A stretch of 64,000 bases of DNA, from positions 1 through 64,000 of IMG/VR virus record IMGVR_UViG_3300043410_000565; one strand, 5' to 3'. The stretch comes from a virus. Numbering within the stretch: the stretch's first letter is position 1; each line of letters begins with the position of its first letter. Positions 44,513-51,854 of this stretch are shown one piece after another. The translations under genes were made by a program, and so were the position numbers. Under the pieces are notes generated by a model. That model ran no database searches. It was not told the DNA's origin and saw nothing but the letters and a program-made list of their open reading frames with translations.

Positions 44513-44760
44513 TGCAACTAACACAAAAATATATTAATTTACCTGTACCTCAACCACAACCATCAACTGCGCCATTTGTTAAACCTTTATCGTATGAGTT
44601 TCGTGTTGCAGAACTACTAGACGAAGAAGGTAAAATTGAGAAGGTTCAATTACAGCTGCAAATTTGGGAACATGATGAATATGGGTCAGGTATTGTAAAG
44701 CAGCATTGGAGCGCTGTCCCTCGTATTAAAATTGATAAAAATGGGTCAATAATCCCTTGA
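44512..44760 (+). CDS. hypothetical protein
   Basis: 82 residues from TAATG 44512; Pro/Gln-rich N-terminus then beta-rich. The stop TGA overlaps the next promoter's -35. Confidence 0.62.
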   Translation: MQLTQKYINLPVPQPQPSTAPFVKPLSYEFRVAELLDEEGKIEKVQLQLQIWEHDEYGSGIVKQHWSAVPRIKIDKNGSIIP

Positions 44761-44785
44761 CTTTAATTCCGGATTAGGGTATAAT
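44757..44785 (+). promoter_or_regulatory. early promoter, leaderless gene follows
   Basis: TTGACT (44757-44762), 17 bp beginning TTAATTC, TATAAT (44780-44785). Confidence 0.9.
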
Positions 44786-44791
44786 TATAGT

Positions 44792-45340
44792 ATGAATATC
44801 TTTTATGTACACCCCGATCCTGTCATCTGTGCTCAACAGCACGTTGACAAACACGTGGTCAAAATGATCTTAGAATATGCCCAACTTCTTAGTACTGCTC
44901 ATCGTGTTCTTGATGGTTCCATTAGTGTTGGTCTATCCCCTAAAGGACGGAAGAAAACCAGTTACAAACTTGCCGATGATCGCGATGCCGTTCTGTATTC
45001 TGCTACCCATCTTAATCACCCGTCTGCTAAATGGGCTCGGCACTCACTCTCCAACTATCAACATCTTTTCAAACTTTGGATTGAATTGATGCGCGAGTAT
45101 CATTATCGTTATGGCAAGATTCATGCGTCAATGCGTCTTGCTAAACACCTCAAGAATCCACCAACTAATATCCCCACATCAGAAGGTTTCTCTGCTCCAT
45201 GGCGAGCAATGCCTGATGAATACAAATTTGACCGCAGTGAACCTAACTACACTGTTAGATCATATCGTGCATATATCCTTGGCGCAAAAAGTCAAATGCT
45301 TAAATGGAAAAATCGCGAAACACCTGAATGGGTTCGCTAA
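44792..45340 (+). CDS. conserved phage protein, probable leaderless mRNA
   Basis: 182 residues, MNIFYVHPDPVICAQQHVDKHVVKMILEYAQLL, a start seen in many large-phage proteins. His/Asp-rich (HVDKHVVK, HLNHPSAKWARHS, EYHYRYGK) so possibly metal-binding. A relation to pyrimidine-dimer glycosylase families has been suggested for such proteins but I cannot support it. The ATG lies exactly 6 nt after the -10 box, leaving no room for a Shine-Dalgarno site. Confidence 0.75.
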   Translation: MNIFYVHPDPVICAQQHVDKHVVKMILEYAQLLSTAHRVLDGSISVGLSPKGRKKTSYKLADDRDAVLYSATHLNHPSAKWARHSLSNYQHLFKLWIELMREYHYRYGKIHASMRLAKHLKNPPTNIPTSEGFSAPWRAMPDEYKFDRSEPNYTVRSYRAYILGAKSQMLKWKNRETPEWVR

Positions 45341-45343
45341 ATA
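45337..45343 (+). promoter_or_regulatory. possible late promoter (CTAAATA)
   Basis: CTAAATA overlapping the stop of the previous gene, 18 bp before the next ATG with AAGGAG between. Confidence 0.45.
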
Positions 45344-45361
45344 GGTTTGTAAGGAGTTATA

Positions 45362-45604
45362 ATGCCAACATATGATTTTAGAAATAAAGACACTGGCGAA
45401 GTGTTTGAGAAAATTATGAAAATTGCTGAGAAAGAGCAATATCTCATTGACAATCCCCACATCGAACAAGCAATTGTGAGCGCACCAGCGTTCACTGGTG
45501 ATCACATCATCATTAAAAAGGATTCAGGTTTTAAGGAGGTGTTACAGAAAATTAACGAACGAGTGCCAGGTGGCATGAAACAAAGCGGATCTTCTCAACT
45601 ATAA
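45362..45604 (+). CDS. FmdB-like small protein without zinc Cys
   Basis: 80 residues: MPTYDFRNKDTGEVFEKIMKI resembles the FmdB zinc-ribbon start but the Cys residues are missing. C-terminus GGMKQSGSSQL like many T4-type versions. Role unknown. Confidence 0.65.
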   Translation: MPTYDFRNKDTGEVFEKIMKIAEKEQYLIDNPHIEQAIVSAPAFTGDHIIIKKDSGFKEVLQKINERVPGGMKQSGSSQL

Positions 45605-45616
45605 TAAGGGGTATGC

Positions 45617-46378
45617 ATGGCGACAAAGACCAGAGCAAAACTTCTAGATAATGATTTAAGTGACAAACCAAAAGAGGTTAAAGTAAATAACTCTTTGAAA
45701 ATTAGGATCGATGATTTAAAAACTTTTGATCCATTAACTGCGCATCAAAAAGACTTTTATGACGCTTACAAGCGACAAGATTATTTTATTGCATTACACG
45801 GTGTAGCAGGTACAGGTAAAACTTTCATCGCTTTGTATAAAGCATTGGAAGAAGTATTAGATAAAAGCAATCCGTTCAATAAGATTATTATCGTTCGTTC
45901 GGCAGTACCATCTCGTGAAGTTGGTCACCTTCCTGGGGATTTAAATGAAAAAACAGAAATCTACAGACAACCTTACCAGCAAATCTGTACCACTCTCTTT
46001 GGAAGACCTGATGCCTACCAACGGTTGGAAGAGCAACACCACATTGAATTTATTTCTACATCGTTCATCCGTGGGATGTCCTTCGACGATGCTATCATCA
46101 TCGTTGACGAAATGCAAAACCTAACATACGAAGAAATCGACACAGTTATGACTCGTGTTGGTTATCGTTCTAAAATTATCTGGTGTGGTGATTATCGCCA
46201 AACCGACTTGAATAAGAAAAAGAATGACATGTCTGGTATTCTTAAGTTCTTTGAAATTGCTCAACACATGAGAGCTTTCACTAGAATTGAGTTCACACCT
46301 GATGACATTGTTCGTTCATCACTAGTGAAAGATTATATCCTCGCCAAACTACGATATGAGGATTATGTAGAGAAATAA
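45617..46378 (+). CDS. phoH: PhoH-like ATPase
   Basis: 253 residues. Walker A LHGVAGTGKTFIAL, VRSAVPSREVGHLPGDLNEK, Walker B IIVDEMQNL and KIIWCGDYRQTD are typical of PhoH. Common in marine and freshwater myoviruses; linked to phosphate stress or RNA metabolism but not proved. Stop overlaps the next ATG. Confidence 0.93.
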   Translation: MATKTRAKLLDNDLSDKPKEVKVNNSLKIRIDDLKTFDPLTAHQKDFYDAYKRQDYFIALHGVAGTGKTFIALYKALEEVLDKSNPFNKIIIVRSAVPSREVGHLPGDLNEKTEIYRQPYQQICTTLFGRPDAYQRLEEQHHIEFISTSFIRGMSFDDAIIIVDEMQNLTYEEIDTVMTRVGYRSKIIWCGDYRQTDLNKKKNDMSGILKFFEIAQHMRAFTRIEFTPDDIVRSSLVKDYILAKLRYEDYVEK

Positions 46379-47031
46379 TGAAAACATTTATACATCATGA
46401 TTTTGCGAAGTTAGAAAGGGATACAGCTGCTGACGGTCGTCGAGTTTATAAGACGCCAGAAGGTAAGCTGTATCCTTCAGTCACTTCTATCACAGGTGTT
46501 AATAGCACCTTCAACAAGAGTGCGTGGATTCAGCGTGTTGGCGTTGACGAAGCCAACCGTATTACTCAGCGAGCACTTGACCGTGGCACTCGCATCCATT
46601 CTCTCTGTGAAAACTTCTTACTTGGTAATGAAGTAAAGATTGATATGTTTGATCAAGACATGTGGAGCACTATGCTACCTTTGTTGAACAAGATCGACAA
46701 TATTCATTGCCTTGAAACTCCACTGTATTCTGACTTTCTACAAGCAGCTGGTACAGTTGACTGTATTGCGGAGTATGAAGGTAAGTTATCCGTCATCGAC
46801 TTTAAGACTTCATCTAGGGTTAAAGAGCGTGATGATATTCACAACTACTTCGAGCAGACTGCAGCTTATGCCGTTATGTTTGAAGAACGAACAGGTATTC
46901 CAATCGGTCGTTTAATTATCTTGATGGTGATTGACGATGATGCACCAAGAGTGTTTATTGAGAAACGTGATGGTTGGATTGCAGGATTCCGTAAGTCACG
47001 TATGGATTATCGTCAAAAGTATAATATATAG
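46378..47031 (+). CDS. PD-(D/E)XK exonuclease (RecB/MGME1-like)
   Basis: 217 residues. RGTRIHSLCENFL, AGTVDCIAEYEGKLSVIDFKTSSR and NYFEQTAAYAVMFEERTG fit the RecB-type nuclease fold (H, D, DxK, QxxxY). Probably processes ssDNA ends. Ends in TAG, 4 nt before the tmRNA acceptor piece. Confidence 0.88.
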   Translation: MKTFIHHDFAKLERDTAADGRRVYKTPEGKLYPSVTSITGVNSTFNKSAWIQRVGVDEANRITQRALDRGTRIHSLCENFLLGNEVKIDMFDQDMWSTMLPLLNKIDNIHCLETPLYSDFLQAAGTVDCIAEYEGKLSVIDFKTSSRVKERDDIHNYFEQTAAYAVMFEERTGIPIGRLIILMVIDDDAPRVFIEKRDGWIAGFRKSRMDYRQKYNI

Positions 47032-47035
47032 AATA

Positions 47036-47348
47036 TTGCTGTAATCCCTTCAAAGCGAAGGACTTCTGGACGGGGGTTCGACTCCCCCCATCTCCACCAA
47101 AAGAGAATTGACACGGTGTACAACGTGCATCACTGAGTAATCAAATGGTTCAGACGTAGAGCTGAAATTCAGTTTTCTTTTGATGGGGATGCCATGGTTT
47201 CGACAGGGGTAGATAGTAGCGACGGCAGCACGACAGGAGTAGTCGTTAAAAGCAAATCAAAGTAAATGCAAACGATGAAGTTTTCGCATTGGCAGCCTAA
47301 ACGCTGACTAGGGTTTCGATGGGTTTCCTCGTAACAGAATAACCCATC
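47036..47348 (+). ncRNA. ssrA: circularly permuted (two-piece) tmRNA gene
   Basis: The acceptor piece comes first: T-arm GGGGG-TTCGACT-CCCCC (47072-47088), acceptor strand CATCTCC (47089-47095), A and CCA (47097-47099). After an 85-nt insert the coding piece starts GGGGATG (47185-47191). It continues through TTTCGACAGGGG and the tag reading frame GCA AAC GAT GAA GTT TTC GCA TTG GCA GCC TAA (47268-47300), and ends in a GATGGGTT/AACCCATC hairpin (47318-47348). The acceptor stem has G3-U70, the alanine mark. The P2 helix forms between GCTGTAAT/CCCTT (47038-47050) and AGGGG/ATAGTAGC (47204-47220). CAAAAGA/TCTTTTG brings the two ends together. Tag ANDEVFALAA. Confidence 0.93.
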
Positions 47349-47365
47349 ACTAATTCGGAGATATT

Positions 47366-47869
47366 ATGATTGGTGTTGTATTAGGTAATGGTCCGAGTCG
47401 TGAACATTACGACAGAAAAGGTGATATTGTTCTTGGATGTAATATTCCCAATGAAGAACATAGCGTAGATGCCACTGTTATTTGCGATGAAGAGATTGCG
47501 TGGATTATTAAAAATGACTTGACTTTAATTCAGGTTCCAGTTATAATATCTACTAAGGTGTTTGAAAAGTTTAAGGAATTCCGTATCGAGGATCAATTCA
47601 TAATCTTGGATGTTTTCAAACCCAAAGACTGGTACAATGCTGCCCACTATGCAGCCGAGTATCTAATTAAGAATACTGAGTGCGACGAGATTCATTTGTG
47701 GGGGTGTGATTCTATTTTTGAGAATACAGTTTCCTCTACAACTGGTAAACTAATCCAACAAACAACAATTGGCGATACTAGGTTTATCAAGAATTGGCGT
47801 AGAGTTTGGAATGAGATTCATATCGACAACCCCGATGTGCATTTCGTAGCTATGAGAATGCCTAAATAA
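47366..47869 (+). CDS. conserved phage protein, DUF115-like start
   Basis: 167 residues beginning MIGVVLGNGPSREHY; GNGPS start and later LWGCDS recall the DUF115/MptE-like fold. Function unknown. A canonical early promoter lies inside the gene (47519-47547). Confidence 0.7.
   Translation: MIGVVLGNGPSREHYDRKGDIVLGCNIPNEEHSVDATVICDEEIAWIIKNDLTLIQVPVIISTKVFEKFKEFRIEDQFIILDVFKPKDWYNAAHYAAEYLIKNTECDEIHLWGCDSIFENTVSSTTGKLIQQTTIGDTRFIKNWRRVWNEIHIDNPDVHFVAMRMPK
47519..47547 (+). promoter_or_regulatory. early promoter inside a coding sequence
   Basis: TTGACT (47519-47524), 17 bp beginning TTAATTC, TATAAT (47542-47547), encoding LTLIQVPVII of the host gene. Could supply transcripts to 47933 and beyond. 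Confidence 0.7.
47862..47868 (+). promoter_or_regulatory. possible late promoter (CTAAATA)
   Basis: CTAAATA at the end of the 47366 gene, 64 bp before the next ATG. Confidence 0.4.
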
Positions 47870-47881
47870 TATACCAGCTTG

Positions 47882-47912
47882 ACGGTTGCTGGCACACACT
47901 GAAACCGTTTTT
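47882..47912 (+). terminator. terminator
   Basis: ACGGTT pairs with AACCGT, followed by TTTTT. A competing CCAGC/GCTGG hairpin overlaps. Confidence 0.5.
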
Positions 47913-47932
47913 ACACACACAAGGAGTTAGTT

Positions 47933-48211
47933 ATGTCAAATATGACACCGTTCGAAATTCGTCTCGAACTATTAAAAATGGCGAAAGATATGCTTGTTGA
48001 AGAATACCACGGTAAGAAAGAACAAGTATCACAAGATTGGCACGTTAGAGTTGAAAATGCTCGACACGCTGGTTCTGTTCCACCAGAACATCCTGCTATG
48101 CCATCTTATCCGACTGAAGCTGATGTTGTCGCAAAGGCAACTCAATTAAACGGCTTCGTCTCACAAATCCCACAAGCTACATTAGAAAAGGCAAGCAAAA
48201 AGTCCACCTGA
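47933..48211 (+). CDS. conserved T4-type hypothetical protein
   Basis: 92 residues, MTPFEIRLELLKMAKDMLVEEYHGKKEQ, a start common in T4-type phages. AAGGAG upstream. Function unknown; possibly late. Confidence 0.72.
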   Translation: MSNMTPFEIRLELLKMAKDMLVEEYHGKKEQVSQDWHVRVENARHAGSVPPEHPAMPSYPTEADVVAKATQLNGFVSQIPQATLEKASKKST

Positions 48212-48220
48212 TAGGGATTG

Positions 48221-48243
48221 GGATGTGCATCCGCACATCCTTT
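48221..48243 (+). terminator. terminator
   Basis: GGATGTGC/GCACATCC with a 4-nt loop, followed by a short T-run. Confidence 0.65.
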
Positions 48244-48263
48244 AACTTACAAAGGAGATAATT

Positions 48264-48782
48264 ATGCGTAAAGCAAAATTAATACTACTTGGTTCATTCA
48301 TTGCAATCTGCTCCATCATTGGGTTAGGTTCTACGATTGAACAAAACAAAATAATGGAGATTGCTTATAGCGATCTAACAAAAGATGCCAAAAAGCAAGT
48401 AGACTGCTTGGCTGAAAATATCTACCACGAAGCTGGTTATGAATCTGAAACGGGTAAACAAGCTGTTGCTCTGGTTACTCTAAACAGAACCCAAGATGAA
48501 CGTTTTCCTTCGCAAATTTGCGAGGTAGTAAAACAAAAGACACAAGGTACATGTCAGTTCAGCTGGTTCTGTATGCCTGTTAAATTAAACAGGAACACTG
48601 ATGCGTATAAACAGTCACTAGAAGTTGCGCTGTTTGTATATGCTAACTATGAGAAGTTAAAAGATGTCACACATGGTGCTCTTTACTATCATGCCGACTA
48701 CGTCAACCCTCGTTGGCGCAATGTTGAAAAGACAACCGTTATTGGTCGTCACATTTTTTATAAGGAAAAACTGAAATTATGA
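48264..48782 (+). CDS. SleB-type cell-wall hydrolase, candidate signal-anchored endolysin
   Basis: 172 residues. Hydrophobic N-terminus (about 6-24) then CLAENIYHEAGYESETGKQAVALVTLNR and CQFSWFC, the SleB/CwlJ (Hydrolase_2) domain; Glu in YHEA is the expected catalytic residue. The N-terminal segment could act as a signal-anchor-release export signal, which fits an endolysin. AAGGAG upstream; overlaps ClpP-like gene. Confidence 0.85.
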   Translation: MRKAKLILLGSFIAICSIIGLGSTIEQNKIMEIAYSDLTKDAKKQVDCLAENIYHEAGYESETGKQAVALVTLNRTQDERFPSQICEVVKQKTQGTCQFSWFCMPVKLNRNTDAYKQSLEVALFVYANYEKLKDVTHGALYYHADYVNPRWRNVEKTTVIGRHIFYKEKLKL

Positions 48783-49339
48783 TGAATAAATTAAATCTAC
48801 AATTAACTGATGGTGGTGATTCGAAGCATTCGTTTTTCCTCATGATGGAAGAAGTTAGCCTCCCGACTGTTAAGTCTGCAGTTGAATGGATTCTTGAAGC
48901 TAACTTTACCGAAGAACGACCAGAGATGCTTAACCTCATCATCACTTCTCCAGGAGGTGACTTGAATGCAGCGTTTGCATTGATTGACGTTATGCGTGGA
49001 TCAGCTATTCCAGTTCGTACCATTGGGCTTGGACAAATCGCTTCTGCTGGTCTAATGATTTTCATTGCTGGTGAAAAGGGACAACGTATCTTGACGCCAA
49101 ATACTTCAATTCTATCTCACCAATATTCATGGGGTGCTATTGGTAAAGAGCATGAATTGTTTGCTCAAATTAAAGAGTTTGACCTCACTACTAAAAAGGT
49201 TATTGACCACTACAAGAAATGTACTGGTCTTGCGGATAAGAAGATTCGCGAAGTTCTATTACCACCACAAGACGTTTGGTTATCCCCAGTTGAAGCCAAA
49301 AAACTTGGTTTGTGTGACGATGTTAAGGATCTAAAATGA
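48779..49339 (+). CDS. ClpP-like serine protease
   Basis: 186 residues. LIITSPGGDLNAAFALIDVM, GQIASAGLMIF (nucleophile Ser) and TSILSHQYS (His) follow ClpP. Phage copies may degrade host proteins or replace capsid proteases; here it lies in an early/middle region beside gp59 and gp32, not among head genes. ATGATG start overlaps the lysin stop. Confidence 0.88.
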   Translation: MMNKLNLQLTDGGDSKHSFFLMMEEVSLPTVKSAVEWILEANFTEERPEMLNLIITSPGGDLNAAFALIDVMRGSAIPVRTIGLGQIASAGLMIFIAGEKGQRILTPNTSILSHQYSWGAIGKEHELFAQIKEFDLTTKKVIDHYKKCTGLADKKIREVLLPPQDVWLSPVEAKKLGLCDDVKDLK

Positions 49340-49548
49340 AAACTGATTACATTGCAACCCTAGTCGCTATTACTATTTGCGTCATCTCTGGGATCTCAGC
49401 TGCTGTATGGCATCAAGATAAAGAACTAGAAGCCATGAAATCTAACATTGAGTCTGCCATTGTAAAAGGTATTGACCCAATTGCTGTGAAATGTGCATAC
49501 GGGAAGGCTGATTCCGTGTGTATCGTTTATGCTGCTAATAAAAAATAA
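49336..49548 (+). CDS. small single-span membrane protein
   Basis: 70 residues; hydrophobic segment 6-24, then an exported-looking domain with two Cys. ATGA overlap with the ClpP-like gene. A spanin or holin-like accessory is possible but not supported by motif. Confidence 0.6.
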   Translation: MKTDYIATLVAITICVISGISAAVWHQDKELEAMKSNIESAIVKGIDPIAVKCAYGKADSVCIVYAANKK

Positions 49549-49549
49549 C

Positions 49550-49578
49550 TTGACTTACAAACAAATTTGAGGTATAAT
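49550..49578 (+). promoter_or_regulatory. early promoter, leaderless gene follows
   Basis: TTGACT (49550-49555), 17 bp, TATAAT (49573-49578). Confidence 0.88.
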
Positions 49579-49584
49579 TATAGT

Positions 49585-49803
49585 ATGAAAACAAAAAGTG
49601 AACTTCTAACGGAACGCGAAACCCTTTATATTGAGAAGATGAAACTTGATAGATTCTTCTCTTTATTTTTGGATAAGTTTGGAGACTCGATGGATCCCAA
49701 GTCTCCAAACACAAAGGTTTGGACATTATACAAAACCAAACTTAACGACTATGAAAAGGTTTCGCAGTCTATTAAACGATTAGATTATTGGATTTCAAAA
49801 TAA
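49585..49803 (+). CDS. small charged protein, probable leaderless mRNA
   Basis: 72 residues, MKTKSELLTERETLY..., helical. ATG is 6 nt after the -10 box. The upstream in-frame ATG at 49567 lies before the promoter -10 and is rejected. TAATG coupling to the gp33-like gene. Confidence 0.68.
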   Translation: MKTKSELLTERETLYIEKMKLDRFFSLFLDKFGDSMDPKSPNTKVWTLYKTKLNDYEKVSQSIKRLDYWISK

Positions 49804-50018
49804 TGTTTAAAACCTCAAATGAATTCTCGTTGTTTATTGAACAACAAGCAAAAGCAAACCGTATGACTCATATGGATGCAGTTCTGGAATATTGTAGAGT
49901 GAACTTTCTAGAACCTGAAGATGTTGCTAAGTTAATCAACAAATCACTCAAAGACAAAATTGAAATGGATTTTCGGGATGTTAATATGCTCCCGAAGCAA
50001 GCACAGTTAGATATTTAA
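49803..50018 (+). CDS. 33: gp33-like late transcription coactivator
   Basis: 71 residues. MTHMDAVLEYCRVNFLEPEDVAKLINKSLKDKIEMDFRDVNMLPK follows the helical pattern of T4-type gp33, which bridges RNA polymerase and the gp55/gp45 late complex. It lies next to gp59 and gp32, the usual place (33-59-32). Confidence 0.78.
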   Translation: MFKTSNEFSLFIEQQAKANRMTHMDAVLEYCRVNFLEPEDVAKLINKSLKDKIEMDFRDVNMLPKQAQLDI

Positions 50019-50019
50019 A

Positions 50020-50631
50020 ATGGATGGTTTTAAAGCATACAAGTATTACATGGCTGTAAAACTACACTTTACATCTAAGAAGTATAATGTGTTTGAAACT
50101 CGTGGTCATGTTAAAGGTACTCGCGATACATTCAACTCGCGAAACGACAGATATATTTTTGAGAAATTGGCTCAGAAGTATCCATCCGATAAGGATATGA
50201 TTCAGTTCTGTGTTTCCAACTTTGCATATGGTAACGATACCGCAATTTATGGAAACGGTGAAGCTGATGAGTTATACTCAGAATGGCAGAAAAGAAAACA
50301 ATCAATCAGTAAGATTTTTGTGGACGATTTAACAAACATCATGAATATGTGCGATGTTCACAAATTCAACACTGATGGGATTTTCAAAGTTGTAGATGGA
50401 GATCTACCAGTATTGACTTCCATGTTTCTTTCAGGTAAAATATCTATTGAGACATTAAGAATAATTGATGACATTGACCCATTCTTAGATAAGTGGGAAA
50501 ATGATTCAACAATTAAGATCGTTTTAGGTGACAAACTTCTTCGTGTTGAGAAACTTAAAGGTTTCGTAAAATACGATAAAGAAAAACTCACTAAAATTTT
50601 CAATCACTTTAAACAAGAACTTTCTTTATAA
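50020..50631 (+). CDS. 59: gp59 helicase loader
   Basis: 203 residues. AYKYYMAVKLHFTSKKYNVFETRG, RNDRYIFEKLAQKYPSDKDMIQFCVSNF match T4 gp59 (YKLYLMIKQHM-KYDVIKY, RRDKYFFQKLSEKY). Loads gp41 helicase onto forks. Directly upstream of gp32 as in T4. Confidence 0.9.
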   Translation: MDGFKAYKYYMAVKLHFTSKKYNVFETRGHVKGTRDTFNSRNDRYIFEKLAQKYPSDKDMIQFCVSNFAYGNDTAIYGNGEADELYSEWQKRKQSISKIFVDDLTNIMNMCDVHKFNTDGIFKVVDGDLPVLTSMFLSGKISIETLRIIDDIDPFLDKWENDSTIKIVLGDKLLRVEKLKGFVKYDKEKLTKIFNHFKQELSL

Positions 50632-50635
50632 TATC

Positions 50636-50860
50636 ATGGGTAAGACCTACCATAAATCATCTAGTCGTTACGACGAAGAACCCTCAAGCCGTTCAGGGAA
50701 ACATTCTAAACACTCAAATAATCGTAAAAGTGGTGGAATGAGAACGCTAAATAGTTACGTTGAAGAAGATATTAACTTTAACGACGAAGACCTCTTTGAT
50801 GATGACTTCGGAGTTGAAGATGAGATTCAGATTCAGCATATACAAAACAATAAACCGTAA
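50636..50860 (+). CDS. small Ser/Lys-rich protein with acidic tail
   Basis: 74 residues; basic N-terminal half (SGKHSKHSNNRKSGG) and acidic C-terminal half (EEDINFNDEDLFDDDFG). Between gp59 and gp32. No family recognised. Confidence 0.6.
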   Translation: MGKTYHKSSSRYDEEPSSRSGKHSKHSNNRKSGGMRTLNSYVEEDINFNDEDLFDDDFGVEDEIQIQHIQNNKP

Positions 50861-50886
50861 TACAATTACATACAAAGGAAAATACA

Positions 50887-51807
50887 ATGGATATTCAATC
50901 TCTACGCAAAATGCGCAATAACGACTTCGGTAGCATTTCTAATGCTTTTGAGAAGATCGCAAACCCTCAATCAGAAACTAAGTCATACGCTGACGACCGC
51001 TTCTGGAAACTTGAAGGTGACAAAGCAGGCAACGGCACTGCTACTATTCGATTCCTACCAAAGACAGATGCAGATGAACTCCCATGGGTTCGTATCTTCA
51101 GCCATGGTTTCCAAGGACCAACTGGTAAATGGTATATCGAAAACTCCCTTACCACTCTCGGCGAACAAGACCCTGTTAGCGAACTCAATACCACTTTGTG
51201 GAACTCTGGAGTTGAAGCTAACAAGAAGATCGCGCAAAACCAAAAGCGTCGTCTGTCTTACATCGCAAACGTTCTAGTTGTTTCTGATCCGAAGCATCCA
51301 GAGAACGAAGGTAAGGTATTCTTGTTCAAGTTCGGTAAGAAGATCTTTGATAAAATCATGGATAAGGCTCGCCCAACTTTTGAAGACGAGAAGCCAGTCA
51401 ACGTGTTTGACTTTGATCAAGGTGCTAACTTCAAACTGCGCATGCGCAAGAAAGACGGCTTCACTAACTATGATGAGTCTGTTTTCAGCGACCCATCTTC
51501 AATTGGTGATGACGATGAAATCTTGCGTGTATTGAATGCACGCTATGAACTTGCTGAGTTCACTAATCGTAAGAACTTCAAGTCTTATGATGAATTGAAG
51601 CGTAAGTTGGATGAGGTTCTTTCTGGTAATGGCTTCAACGCCAAGTCTGCAGCTGAAATGTCTGCTGATGAGCCAGCTTCTATGGCTGCACCAGAACCAG
51701 CGAAAGCTGCACCAGCGTTTACTCCAAAGGCATCTGCTAAACCAGCAATGGATGAAGATGATGAAGACGTAATGTCTTACTTTGAGAAGATCGCTAAAGA
51801 AGACTAA
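50887..51807 (+). CDS. 32: gp32 single-stranded DNA-binding protein
   Basis: 306 residues. PWVRIFSHGF, KWYIENS and LSYIANVLVVSDPKHPENEGKVFLFKFGKKIFDKI align with T4 gp32; the C-terminus is acidic (MDEDDEDVMSYFEKIAKED) as needed for partner binding. The T4 zinc ligands (three Cys between KWYIE and the helix that follows) are absent, so this is a zinc-free version. AAGGAAA upstream. Confidence 0.95.
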   Translation: MDIQSLRKMRNNDFGSISNAFEKIANPQSETKSYADDRFWKLEGDKAGNGTATIRFLPKTDADELPWVRIFSHGFQGPTGKWYIENSLTTLGEQDPVSELNTTLWNSGVEANKKIAQNQKRRLSYIANVLVVSDPKHPENEGKVFLFKFGKKIFDKIMDKARPTFEDEKPVNVFDFDQGANFKLRMRKKDGFTNYDESVFSDPSSIGDDDEILRVLNARYELAEFTNRKNFKSYDELKRKLDEVLSGNGFNAKSAAEMSADEPASMAAPEPAKAAPAFTPKASAKPAMDEDDEDVMSYFEKIAKED

Positions 51808-51824
51808 TAAGTCTTAGGCAAAAT

Positions 51825-51849
51825 AAAAGGGAGCGTTAAGCTCCCTTTT
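51825..51849. terminator. bidirectional terminator between convergent genes
   Basis: AAAAGGGAGC/GCTCCCTTTT with a 5-nt loop and T-runs on both strands. Separates gp32 from the minus-strand tail genes. Confidence 0.9.
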
Positions 51850-51854
51850 TCATT

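Noticed and set aside
44792-45340. T4 DenV-type pyrimidine-dimer glycosylase
   Set aside because: The sequence does not follow T4 DenV; only the size is similar.
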